Positions 49,086 to 57,256 of a DNA stretch of 64,000 bases are shown here, piece after piece (position 1 is the first letter of the stretch; every line of letters starts with the position of its first letter). The notes below the pieces were generated by a model. It saw nothing but the letters and a program-made list of their open reading frames with translations. It was not told the DNA's origin and ran no database searches. Both the position numbers and the translations under genes were made by a program. Origin of the DNA: Borreliella americana (GTDB lineage Bacteria; Spirochaetota; Spirochaetia; Borreliales; Borreliaceae). Location: contig NZ_JAJNFB010000003.1 of NCBI RefSeq assembly GCF_021043605.1, positions 1 to 64,000 of the forward strand. Direction: 5' to 3'.

Positions 49086-49571
49086 ATGAGAATAGATTAT
49101 ATAGAGCCATTTTTGGATGCTGCTTCTTCGGTTTTAAGAGATATGTTGCTTGTTGAGAATATAGAAATGGGTAAACCCGGTCTTAAGTCAATAAATCAAA
49201 AGATAAAAGGTGTTTCTGTAATAGTAGGACTTGCTGGGTCTGTTGAGGGTAGTATAATTATTGATATGGATATAGAAACAGCTCTTTTTGTTGCTTCTAA
49301 ATTAAATTTTGAAGAGTATGATGATTTTGATGATGAAGAAACAAAAGAGATGGTTGCTGCAACTTTAACTGAGGTTGGCAATATTATTGCTGGAAATTTT
49401 GTTACTACTTTGCATGCCAAAGGTTTCGTATTTGATATAACCCCCCCAGCTTTTATTTATGGAGAAAATATGAAAATAAGTAATAAAGGTTCTGAGGCTT
49501 TAATTGTTCCTTTTTCTTTGCCTGATGGTAAAATTATAGAAGTTAATATTGCAATAAGAGAGAGGGTTTGA
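49086..49571 (+). CDS. cheX: CheY-P phosphatase CheX
   Basis: 161 residues. Removes phosphate from CheY3. The catalytic ExxN motif is in LTEVGNIIAGN (Glu98 and Asn101, approximately). Near-complete alpha/beta fold as in characterised Borrelia CheX dimers. AAGGAG about 7 bases before the ATG. Third gene of the che cluster. Confidence 0.95.
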   Translation: MRIDYIEPFLDAASSVLRDMLLVENIEMGKPGLKSINQKIKGVSVIVGLAGSVEGSIIIDMDIETALFVASKLNFEEYDDFDDEETKEMVAATLTEVGNIIAGNFVTTLHAKGFVFDITPPAFIYGENMKISNKGSEALIVPFSLPDGKIIEVNIAIRERV

Positions 49572-49610
49572 TATGAAAAAAATTCTTTTTATTAGAAAAG
49601 AGAGGTTAAT

Positions 49611-50051
49611 ATGATCCAAAAGACTACAATTGCTGCAGATTCTTCATCTAAGCCTAGGGGAATCAATTATGATACAGGCATTCCTTTTAATGTTTTAATT
49701 GTTGATGACTCTGTTTTTACTGTAAAGCAGCTTACTCAAATTTTTACATCAGAAGGCTTTAATATTATTGATACGGCAGCTGATGGAGAGGAGGCTGTGA
49801 TAAAATACAAGAATCATTATCCTAATATTGATATTGTCACTCTTGATATTACCATGCCTAAAATGGACGGAATAACTTGTCTTTCTAATATTATGGAATT
49901 TGATAAAAATGCTAGAGTGATAATGATATCTGCTTTAGGAAAAGAACAATTAGTTAAGGATTGCTTAATAAAAGGAGCAAAAACATTTATTGTTAAACCA
50001 TTGGATAGGGCAAAGGTTCTGCAAAGAGTAATGTCTGTATTTGTTAAATAA
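49611..50051 (+). CDS. cheY3: Chemotaxis response regulator CheY3
   Basis: 146 residues, with a 27-residue N-terminal extension before the receiver domain. Acidic pocket in IVDDS, phosphoacceptor Asp in TLDITMPKMDG (about Asp79), Thr/Ser switch in MISALGKE and Lys in FIVKPL. CheY3-P reverses the flagellar motors. Last gene of flaA-cheA2-cheW3-cheX-cheY3. The next gene is convergent. Confidence 0.95.
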   Translation: MIQKTTIAADSSSKPRGINYDTGIPFNVLIVDDSVFTVKQLTQIFTSEGFNIIDTAADGEEAVIKYKNHYPNIDIVTLDITMPKMDGITCLSNIMEFDKNARVIMISALGKEQLVKDCLIKGAKTFIVKPLDRAKVLQRVMSVFVK

Positions 50052-50091
50052 ATTATTTATAAAAAAAGTTCATACTTTAATTTTATTATTT

Positions 50092-50607
50092 TCATTCCCT
50101 TGGGAAAAAAATCATTTCATTACTTATTTTATCTAAATTCTTTAAAAAATAAGTAATGTTAAGGTTGAATATTTTTAGAGGTTCTGCATTATTCTCTATG
50201 TAAAGCTCTAATTTATAAAATCCTTTTTTTGTGTATATTAGTGAATAGCTTTTAAAAATCCCATTTATATTTTTAATTTTAAATATTTTATATTTTAAAA
50301 ATTTTTTATCAATAAGTTCGCTTTGAATTAGATATTTATTTGCTTCTTTGTAGTTTGAATTTAATAGGCTGTAATTAGTTTTATTGAGCATTATGCTTTT
50401 TACAAAATGTTCTGTTAGTTTGTAAATATTTTTTTCTATTTCGCTTGTTGGGAAATTGGTATAGTATTCTTTTTCTAAAATTAAATTGTAAGACGAATAT
50501 TTTTTTATTTCTTCATATGCTCTTTTGTCAATTGAGATGTCCAAAAGTCTGGCGTTAAGTTGAAAATTCAACAATGTAAGCAGTACTATAATTATTTGAA
50601 TTTTCAT
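50092..50607 (-). CDS. Uncharacterised exported protein (BB0673-like)
   Basis: 171 residues. Signal peptide (1-19, LNFQLNA-R) then an alpha/beta domain with no known motif. Its ATG overlaps the stop of the upstream membrane-protein gene by four bases. Last of the gph group; the three uncharacterised members may act together at the envelope, but nothing specifies how. Confidence 0.7.
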   Translation of the reverse strand: MKIQIIIVLLTLLNFQLNARLLDISIDKRAYEEIKKYSSYNLILEKEYYTNFPTSEIEKNIYKLTEHFVKSIMLNKTNYSLLNSNYKEANKYLIQSELIDKKFLKYKIFKIKNINGIFKSYSLIYTKKGFYKLELYIENNAEPLKIFNLNITYFLKNLDKISNEMIFFPRE

Positions 50608-51650
50608 TTTATTTCCTGGTTTTTATTAATTATTTTTTTTACTTTTTCAATTTCTAAAGGTATTTTGCTTTTTCGCTTTGCGCTTAATTTTTCTTTTAGT
50701 AAAAGATTGTTAAATGATTTTACAAGTTCATATACTTTTTCTTCGCTTAAAGTAAAAGGAATTTGAATTTTTCGATATTCTAATGGGTCTTGTAAAATTT
50801 TTGTCATTAAAATAATGGGATTTAAAAAACTTGCTTTAAAAAATTTATAAAAATTCATTAAAAAAATAGTAAATGATGCAAACAATGTAAATAGAAAAAT
50901 TCCAAGAATAGAATCGCTTTTTCTTTGCAAATATTTATCTATATAAAATTTTGTTTTCTCTATTTCTATTACTCTGTATTCACTAGGGCTGTAGTAAACA
51001 AATATTTCGTCTGATTTTGAGTATATTATGTCATCTTTTTCCTTGATTATTAAGATGAAGGGATATTTTTCTTTAATGTAAGCTTTTTCATTTATTATTG
51101 ATATATTTTTAATAATATTAAATTCTTGTTTTTCTGGTATTGAATTTACAATTTTTGAGCTTGATATTATTATAAAAAATGTAAATGGTAATAATAAACT
51201 CATTGAAAATGTTCTAGCAAATGCTATTAGTATTAGGTTTTTTTCTTTTGAATTATAATATATTTCTATTATTAGATCGTTAAATCTAAGGAGTCTTAAA
51301 AATCTTAACTTGAAAAGTGATAGCATTATTGGGTTTAATATTGTTTCATGAGCGACAATTATGTTTTTAAGCTGATATGAGCTATAAAATGCTAAAGGGA
51401 TAAGGCAGTGAATTATATCGAAGAATAGATTGTTTCTGACATAGATTTCTAATCTTTGAGAAAGGTAAGCCTTGGTTATTTTGTATAAAAAAATGAAAAT
51501 AAAAATTGTGTCAAATAGGAAACCAAGAAATATTAGTGCAAATCGTATTTTGTATGGTAAAAAAAGAATTATTGAGAGCTCTTCGATTAAAAGTTCAAAT
51601 ATTGAAAAAATTATTATTGCTTTTAAGAAAATTGAAAATTTTTTTACCAT
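50604..51650 (-). CDS. Multispan membrane protein with a voltage-sensor-like helix and HAMP-like tail (BB0674-like)
   Basis: 348 residues, unrecognised. Four N-terminal helices (about 5-31, 35-58, 74-93, 103-125) look like an S1-S4 voltage-sensor module: acidic residues in helix 2 (Asp47) and helix 3 (Asp78), and a fourth helix with K114, R116, R119, R122 at two- and three-residue spacing. A fifth helix (about 139-163) leads to an extracytoplasmic domain (about 165-240), another helix (about 245-268) and a HAMP-like cytoplasmic end. No pore motif, kinase or cyclase domain. Overlaps both neighbours. Confidence 0.6.
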   Translation of the reverse strand: MVKKFSIFLKAIIIFSIFELLIEELSIILFLPYKIRFALIFLGFLFDTIFIFIFLYKITKAYLSQRLEIYVRNNLFFDIIHCLIPLAFYSSYQLKNIIVAHETILNPIMLSLFKLRFLRLLRFNDLIIEIYYNSKEKNLILIAFARTFSMSLLLPFTFFIIISSSKIVNSIPEKQEFNIIKNISIINEKAYIKEKYPFILIIKEKDDIIYSKSDEIFVYYSPSEYRVIEIEKTKFYIDKYLQRKSDSILGIFLFTLFASFTIFLMNFYKFFKASFLNPIILMTKILQDPLEYRKIQIPFTLSEEKVYELVKSFNNLLLKEKLSAKRKSKIPLEIEKVKKIINKNQEIK

Positions 51651-52507
51651 TTATTTCCCTTGGCTATTTCTGATAATTCTTTTATGATTCTTGAATCGTA
51701 TTCTTTAGAGCCCGATTGTTTTATTGAAAACCAACTTTCATCATATCCAATAAAACCTTTAATCGGATTATTTTTATATTTTGGAGTTCTTGCTCTGGCT
51801 GAAAAAATGGCAATTAATGTTGAAATTGGGGACATTGTTTGTAAAGTCTCATATTTGAAAAAGCTTTCAATTATAAGCTTGGCTGTTTTTTCGTCTAGAA
51901 AATCAGTATCATTGCTTATTGCTTTTGAAGTTGATTCAATGTTTTTAGTAGTAAGCTCTATTCCTTTTTCAAAGCAGTATTTAATTACCAATACTTTTAA
52001 GAGCAGTAGTATCTTTATATAATTTTTTATGATGTCTGATGAATAAAGTGCTTTATTTTCCTTTTGTATTAAATATATTGTATAAGAATTTTTTCCTTCA
52101 AATAGCTTGTTTATATAAAAGGTAATGTATCCATTGCTTATAGCATTAAAATTATAAAAGAATTCTTTTCTTAAAGACGAGTTGACTTTGACAAAGTTAA
52201 ATATTAAATTTAAGTCGTTTTTTGTCAATTCTTTGCTAAAAAGAGGCTTTACAATGTTAAAATCAATAGCTTCAATACCAGATAAAATAAATGGTGTGAT
52301 CATTATATCTGTTTTATCTTTGACGTATTGAATTAGGTCTTTTATTTCTGATTCAAAATCATTTTTAATGAATGTAGCAATAGTTTTTTTGTTTTCTTTT
52401 AAATAGTTAAGCATTTCAATTTCTTTTTCTATGGCAGATAAACTTTTTATGCTTTCATGATTGAATAGATAATGATATAAATAAGGAAAATATGCTTTTG
52501 TATTCAT
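51644..52507 (-). CDS. Uncharacterised helical protein (BB0675-like)
   Basis: 287 residues. Predicted mostly alpha-helical and soluble, no signal peptide or membrane helix. A conserved-looking C-terminal patch (PIKGFIGYDESWFSI) stands out but I cannot assign it. Overlaps the upstream gph by four bases and the downstream membrane-protein gene by seven, so it is translated from the same message. Confidence 0.65.
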   Translation of the reverse strand: MNTKAYFPYLYHYLFNHESIKSLSAIEKEIEMLNYLKENKKTIATFIKNDFESEIKDLIQYVKDKTDIMITPFILSGIEAIDFNIVKPLFSKELTKNDLNLIFNFVKVNSSLRKEFFYNFNAISNGYITFYINKLFEGKNSYTIYLIQKENKALYSSDIIKNYIKILLLLKVLVIKYCFEKGIELTTKNIESTSKAISNDTDFLDEKTAKLIIESFFKYETLQTMSPISTLIAIFSARARTPKYKNNPIKGFIGYDESWFSIKQSGSKEYDSRIIKELSEIAKGNKW

Positions 52508-53166
52508 TTTATTAGGTCCAATAGTTCAAGTGGGTTGTGTATTATATGTTTTGCTCCACTTTCTTTTAATTCTTGAACACTTCTAAATCCCCAAGAAACC
52601 CCTATTGGCATAAATCCAGCGTTTAGTGCGGTTAGCATATCCACATCGCTGTCCCCAATATATGCAATTTCTTCTTTTTGGACATTTAATTCTAATATCA
52701 TATCAAGGGCATTTTCAGGATCTGGCTTTGGTGGAAATTTTTTTGAATAACCCCTGATTTCAAAAAAAGATATATTTCCAAAAATATTTTTTACCAAATT
52801 TATTAATTCTTCATGATTCTTATTGCTTAAAATTCCAATTGGAATGTTAAGTTTATTCATAGTTTCTAAAAGGGGTTTTATATTTTTATATGGTTTTGTT
52901 TGGAATGAAAGGTTTTTATTGTATTCTTTAACAAATTCTTTGTAAAGTTTTTCTTGTAAATTAGGATTATTATGTTCAAGAGATAATAGCTTTAGAGTGT
53001 CTATTACAAACTTGTTAAATCCTTTGCCAACAAGGGCATTGAATTTGCTTAGTTCTATTTTACTGTATCCTAAGTTTGAAAGAGCAGAATTCATTGAGAA
53101 TGCAATATCCATTATGCTATTTACTAGTGTTCCATCCATATCAAAAATGCAGGCTTTGATTTTCAT
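52504..53166 (-). CDS. gph: HAD-family phosphatase, phosphoglycolate phosphatase-like
   Basis: 220 residues. HAD motif I FDMDGTLVNS (Asp nucleophile and acid), motif II ILSNKN, motif III Lys in KKFPPKPDP, motif IV YIGDSDVDM. The cap is the helical type seen in Gph/PGMB phosphatases. The phosphoglycolate substrate is by family resemblance only. First gene of the minus-strand group of four. Confidence 0.88.
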   Translation of the reverse strand: MKIKACIFDMDGTLVNSIMDIAFSMNSALSNLGYSKIELSKFNALVGKGFNKFVIDTLKLLSLEHNNPNLQEKLYKEFVKEYNKNLSFQTKPYKNIKPLLETMNKLNIPIGILSNKNHEELINLVKNIFGNISFFEIRGYSKKFPPKPDPENALDMILELNVQKEEIAYIGDSDVDMLTALNAGFMPIGVSWGFRSVQELKESGAKHIIHNPLELLDLIK

Positions 53167-53266
53167 AATACTCTCTTTTGTAATAATTTATTTATTCTTT
53201 CATTTTAACATTAATTTGCTCTCTTTATTAAGGTTTTTATATTTTAAGCATTTTTTATTTATTAGC

Positions 53267-53327
53267 AATTAATTTTTATAAATAATTAATTTTTATAGAT
53301 AATTAATTATTATAGATAATTTATTTT
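53267..53327. repeat. 17-bp tandem repeat, three copies plus a partial
   Basis: Units at 53267-53283, 53284-53300 and 53301-53317 read AATTAATTTTTATAAAT with one or two changes; a degenerate 10-base fragment follows at 53318. It lies in the 275-base gap between divergent gph and the nucleoside transporter operon. Confidence 0.85.
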
Positions 53328-53369
53328 GTTTATTAAAATTTAAAATGCTATTGAAAATATAAATTTTAA

Positions 53370-53407
53370 GCTTTACAATATTTCATTAGAATAAAATATT
53401 GTAAAGC
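53370..53407 (+). promoter_or_regulatory. 14-bp inverted repeat upstream of the nucleoside ABC transporter
   Basis: GCTTTACAATATTT (53370-53383) and its exact complement (53394-53407) enclose 10 bases. It ends 34 bases before the ATG of the transporter ATPase and is not followed by a U-run, so an operator or a 5'-leader hairpin is more likely than a terminator. Confidence 0.7.
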
Positions 53408-53441
53408 ACTTGTGTTTGAGATTTATTAGAGTTAAAGCTTG

Positions 53442-55052
53442 ATGAAAGAAGATGTACTAGTATTAGAAAATATTACAAAAAGGTATGGTGATTTTATTGC
53501 CAATGATAATATTTCTATTGAATTTAAGTCGGGCGAGGTTCATGCTATTCTTGGAGAAAATGGTGCCGGAAAGACTACCCTAATGAAAACTATTTATGGG
53601 ATTCATCAAATAAATAGTGGCCGAATTATTTTAAAAGGGCAAGAAATAAGCTTTAAAGATTCAAGCGAAGCTATTCGAAATGGTATTGGAATGGTTTTCC
53701 AGCATTTTATGTTAATTCCGCAATTTACTGCTGTTCAAAACATTATTTTAGGATATGAAAATTCCAAATTTGGTTTTCTTGATTACAAACAAGCTAGAAA
53801 AAAGATAAGTTCTCTCTCGGAAAGGTATGGTTTAAAGGTAAATTTAGAAAAAAAGGTTGAGGACTTAAGTGTTGGTATGGGACAAAAAATAGAGATATTG
53901 AAAGTTCTTTATCGAAATGCAGATATTATTATTTTCGATGAACCTACAGCAGTGCTTGCTCCAAGTGAAGTTGATGATTTTATGAATATTTTAAAGGTGC
54001 TCACGCAAGAGGGGCATACTGTAATACTTATTACTCATAAAATAAAAGAAATTAGATCTATTGCAAAGAAATGTACAATTATGCGTCTTGGTAAGGTTGT
54101 AAAAACTGTTAATATTGCTGAGATTGATGACAAAGATCTTACAACATTAATGGTAGGAAAAGAAGTTGCACTTCGCTCATCTAAAATTAAATTTGAAAAT
54201 CATTTTAATGTCCTTGAAATAAAAAATTTAAGTGTTAAAGATGAGAGAGGAGTTTTGAAAGTTAAAGACGTTAATCTTGATCTGAGAAATGGAGAAATTC
54301 TTGGGATATCAGGCATTGAGGGAAGTGGTCAGGAGGATTTAGTTGATGCAATTTTGGGTTTGAAAAGCATATTTAAGGGCGATATTTTGAAAAAAAATTC
54401 TTCGGGGAGTTTAGAATCTTTAAAGGGTTTAACTATTAAACAAAGAATAGATAAAAAAATTGGAAATATTCCTTCGGACAGGCAAAAACACGGCCTTATT
54501 TTAGAATTTAATGTTATGCAAAATATTGGACTTAAGAGTTTTGATGATCCTGATTATTTGAGATTAAAAAAAATTAATTCAAAGAATAATTTTGATTTAA
54601 AATTCAATTTTTTCAATTTTATTAAAAGACAATTTGATAAGGTTAAAAGACAATTTGTGGGGTTTGATCTTAATATTTTAAGGAAATTGAGCAATCAACT
54701 TGTAAGTTATTTTGATATTAGACCAAGAGATATTTTAAACAAGGTAAAGTATTTATCTGGGGGCAATCAGCAAAAAGTTATTGTTGCTCGTGAGATTAGT
54801 TTAGAGCCAGATATTCTTTTGGCTATTCAGCCCACAAGAGGCCTTGATGTTGGAGCTGTTGAGAATATTTACAAAAGAATAATAGAGCAAAGAGATGCAG
54901 GCAGATCTGTTTTATTGGTTTCTCTTGAGCTTGATGAGCTTGTTAATGTTTGTGATAGGATAGCTGTAATGCATGACGGAAAGATAGTAGGTATCTTAGA
55001 GGACAATTTTGATATTGATGTTATTGGTAAAATGATGATAGGTTTAAACTAA
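53442..55052 (+). CDS. Nucleoside-type ABC transporter, double ATP-binding protein (BB0677-like)
   Basis: 536 residues with two fused ABC domains. First: GENGAGKTT, LSVGMGQKIEI, FDEPTAVL. Second: degenerate Walker A GIEGSGQED, signature LSGGNQQKV, AIQPTRGLDVGA. Such doubled ATPases serve sugar (MglA/RbsA) or nucleoside (NupO/YufO) importers. The paired 380- and 308-residue permeases fit the nucleoside group. ATG at 53442 preferred over the TTG three bases before it; the ribosome binding site is weak. Older annotation calls it galactoside uptake. Confidence 0.88.
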   Translation: MKEDVLVLENITKRYGDFIANDNISIEFKSGEVHAILGENGAGKTTLMKTIYGIHQINSGRIILKGQEISFKDSSEAIRNGIGMVFQHFMLIPQFTAVQNIILGYENSKFGFLDYKQARKKISSLSERYGLKVNLEKKVEDLSVGMGQKIEILKVLYRNADIIIFDEPTAVLAPSEVDDFMNILKVLTQEGHTVILITHKIKEIRSIAKKCTIMRLGKVVKTVNIAEIDDKDLTTLMVGKEVALRSSKIKFENHFNVLEIKNLSVKDERGVLKVKDVNLDLRNGEILGISGIEGSGQEDLVDAILGLKSIFKGDILKKNSSGSLESLKGLTIKQRIDKKIGNIPSDRQKHGLILEFNVMQNIGLKSFDDPDYLRLKKINSKNNFDLKFNFFNFIKRQFDKVKRQFVGFDLNILRKLSNQLVSYFDIRPRDILNKVKYLSGGNQQKVIVAREISLEPDILLAIQPTRGLDVGAVENIYKRIIEQRDAGRSVLLVSLELDELVNVCDRIAVMHDGKIVGILEDNFDIDVIGKMMIGLN

Positions 55053-56204
55053 ATGAAAATTAGTAAAAACGTATTTAGTAAATTTATGTTGAAGTTTTTA
55101 AATTCTTCAGCAGTTGTTAGTGTATTTGCTCTATTTGTTGGATTTTTAATTGTTGGCCTAGTGGTGATGGCACTTGGTCATTCTCCTTTTAGAATGTATT
55201 TTATAATATTAGAGATTATATTTTCTTCTCCCAAACATTTAGGCTATGTTTTAAGTTATTCAGCTCCTTTAATTTTTACAGGCCTTTCTATTGCTATTTC
55301 TTTAAAAGCGGGTCTTTTTAATATTGGGGTTGAGGGGCAGTTTATACTAGGATCCATTGTTGCTTTAATGGCATCAGTTTTGCTTGATTTGTCTCCAATT
55401 TTACATGTAATTGCTATTTTTATTATTACTTTTTTAGGGTCAGGTAGTTTGGGAATTTTAATTGGATATTTAAAAGCTAAATTCAATATTAGCGAAGTAA
55501 TTTCAGGAATAATGTTCAATTGGATATTATTTTATTTGAATAATATAATTTTAGATTTTAGTTTTATTAAAAAAGATAATAGTGATTTTTCAAAACCCAT
55601 TAAAGAAAGTGCATATATTGATTTTTTAGGTTCTTGGAAGCTCTCCCCAGAAGGGCTTGCTTATAGGTCTTCTCATCCGTTTGTTAATGAGCTTTTAAAG
55701 GCGCCTCTTCATTTTGGGATAATTTTAGGTATAATTTTTGCTATTTTAATATGGGTTTTGCTTAATAAAACTATTATTGGATTTAAAATAAATGCCACAG
55801 GAAGCAATATTGAAGCTTCAAGATGTATGGGGATTAATGTAAAAACCGTACTAATTTTTTCAATGTTTCTCTCAGCGGCTATTGCAGGCCTTGCTGGTGC
55901 TATTCAGCTCATGGGTGTTAATAGAGCTATATTTAAGCTATCTTATATGGAGGGAATTGGTTTTAATGGGATAGCCGCTTCTCTTATGGGAAACAATTCA
56001 CCAATTGGCATAATATTTTCAAGCATTCTTTTTTCTATGTTGCTTTATGGAAGCAGTAGGGTTCAAAGTTTAATGGGCCTTCCATCTTCAATTGTATCTT
56101 TGATGATGGGAATAATTGTTCTTATAATTTCTGCTAGCTATTTTTTAAATAAAATTGTTTTAAAAGGTGTTAAGCGTGTCAAATATAATAATATTCTTGA
56201 TTAG
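55053..56204 (+). CDS. Nucleoside-type ABC transporter permease 1 (BB0678-like)
   Basis: 383 residues with about ten membrane helices, BPD_transp_2 family: AISLKAGLFNIGVEGQFILGS and GSNIEASRCMGINVKT motifs match NupP/YufP-type permeases. Starts directly after the ATPase stop with no spacer and overlaps permease 2 by 29 bases. Confidence 0.88.
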   Translation: MKISKNVFSKFMLKFLNSSAVVSVFALFVGFLIVGLVVMALGHSPFRMYFIILEIIFSSPKHLGYVLSYSAPLIFTGLSIAISLKAGLFNIGVEGQFILGSIVALMASVLLDLSPILHVIAIFIITFLGSGSLGILIGYLKAKFNISEVISGIMFNWILFYLNNIILDFSFIKKDNSDFSKPIKESAYIDFLGSWKLSPEGLAYRSSHPFVNELLKAPLHFGIILGIIFAILIWVLLNKTIIGFKINATGSNIEASRCMGINVKTVLIFSMFLSAAIAGLAGAIQLMGVNRAIFKLSYMEGIGFNGIAASLMGNNSPIGIIFSSILFSMLLYGSSRVQSLMGLPSSIVSLMMGIIVLIISASYFLNKIVLKGVKRVKYNNILD

Positions 56205-57102
56205 TGAAACTCTAATAAATTCTCAAACCTTGATTTTAGCTGGTCTTGGGGGTCTTATAAGCGAAAAATGTGGAATTATTAATATTGGGCTTGAAGGAAT
56301 AATGACAATAGGAGCATTTTCTGGAGCTGCAGTTGCATATTTTACAAATGATCCGTTGTTTTCAATTTTTGCTGGAGGACTAGCGGGGCTTGTGCTTGCT
56401 ATTTTGCACGCTGTTTTTACAATTTTTTTAAAATCAGATCAAATTATAACTGGAATGGCGCTTAATTTTTTAGGACCTGCTATTGCTGTTTTTATAAGTA
56501 CTTTGATTTTTTCTTCTATTTCAACTCCACCTATAGAAATAAAGTTGCCGATACTTTTTGATGGAATTTTAAGCAAAAAATCTTTTATTTTTCAAATTTT
56601 TGGTAAAAGATATTCCGTATACATAGCAATCATAAGTGTGGTTTTATTTCATATTGTTTTCAAATACACTAAAATTGGGCTTCGAATTAATGCTAGCGGG
56701 GAAAATCCAGAGGTATTAGAATCTGTGGGAGTTAGTATAAATAAAATTAGATTTTTTTGTGTTCTTTTGAGTGGTTTTTTAGCGGGGGTTTCAGGTGCTG
56801 TTCTTACAACAGTGGTTGCATCAAGCTATGTGCAAGGGGTTACAGGGGGACAGGGTTTTATTGCTATTGTAATGTTAATTTTTGGAAAATGGACGCCTTT
56901 GGGAGTTTTAATGGGCAGTTTTTTGTTTTCATTTATGAAAACTTTGTCAATTGTTTTGGCTCAATTGCCCTTTTTGTCTTTAATAATGCCTCCCAAAATG
57001 TTAGTTATTACTCCATATTTAATTATTATTTTAAGTCTTATCTTTTTTTCAAAAAGAAATTATGCGCCTAAGTTTTTAGGAGTGCCCTATAAAAAGCATT
57101 AG
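56176..57102 (+). CDS. Nucleoside-type ABC transporter permease 2 (BB0679-like)
   Basis: 308 residues with about eight helices, related to NupQ/YufQ: GGLISEKCGIINIGLEGIM and RINASGENPEVLESVGV. GTG at 56176 preferred (AAAAGG about 7 bases upstream) over GTG at 56167. No substrate-binding gene follows; the likely partners are Bmp-type lipoproteins elsewhere on the chromosome (inference). Confidence 0.87.
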   Translation: MSNIIIFLISETLINSQTLILAGLGGLISEKCGIINIGLEGIMTIGAFSGAAVAYFTNDPLFSIFAGGLAGLVLAILHAVFTIFLKSDQIITGMALNFLGPAIAVFISTLIFSSISTPPIEIKLPILFDGILSKKSFIFQIFGKRYSVYIAIISVVLFHIVFKYTKIGLRINASGENPEVLESVGVSINKIRFFCVLLSGFLAGVSGAVLTTVVASSYVQGVTGGQGFIAIVMLIFGKWTPLGVLMGSFLFSFMKTLSIVLAQLPFLSLIMPPKMLVITPYLIIILSLIFFSKRNYAPKFLGVPYKKH

Positions 57103-57114
57103 CAGTTAATAATA

Positions 57115-57143
57115 TTTTATAATTTGTTTTTCATATTATAAAA
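57115..57143 (+). terminator. Possible terminator after the ABC transporter
   Basis: A 9-bp A/T stem TTTTATAAT/ATTATAAAA (57115-57123, 57135-57143) with an 11-base loop, followed by a T-rich tract. All-A/T, so weak. Confidence 0.4.
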
Positions 57144-57256
57144 ATTCTTTTAATTTTTTAAGAGTTTTTGATTTTTTGCTGTAAGTTTTTTTTTGATACC
57201 CTTTAGTTTTGAGTTTGTTTGATTAAATAAGTAGATGATTTGTGAGGTAGTTTATT

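Noticed and set aside
50089-50104. TTCCC/GGGAA hairpin after cheY3
   Set aside because: Five pairs with a two-base loop, inside the facing coding region and followed by A residues on the plus strand.
56757-57071. 104-residue Cys/Phe/Tyr-rich frame inside permease 2
   Set aside because: Shifted frame of a membrane protein gene; composition is an artefact of hydrophobic codons.
53442-57102. Galactose/ribose transporter
   Set aside because: Two different permeases with NupP/NupQ-like motifs follow the ATPase, while MglA/RbsA systems use one permease type.
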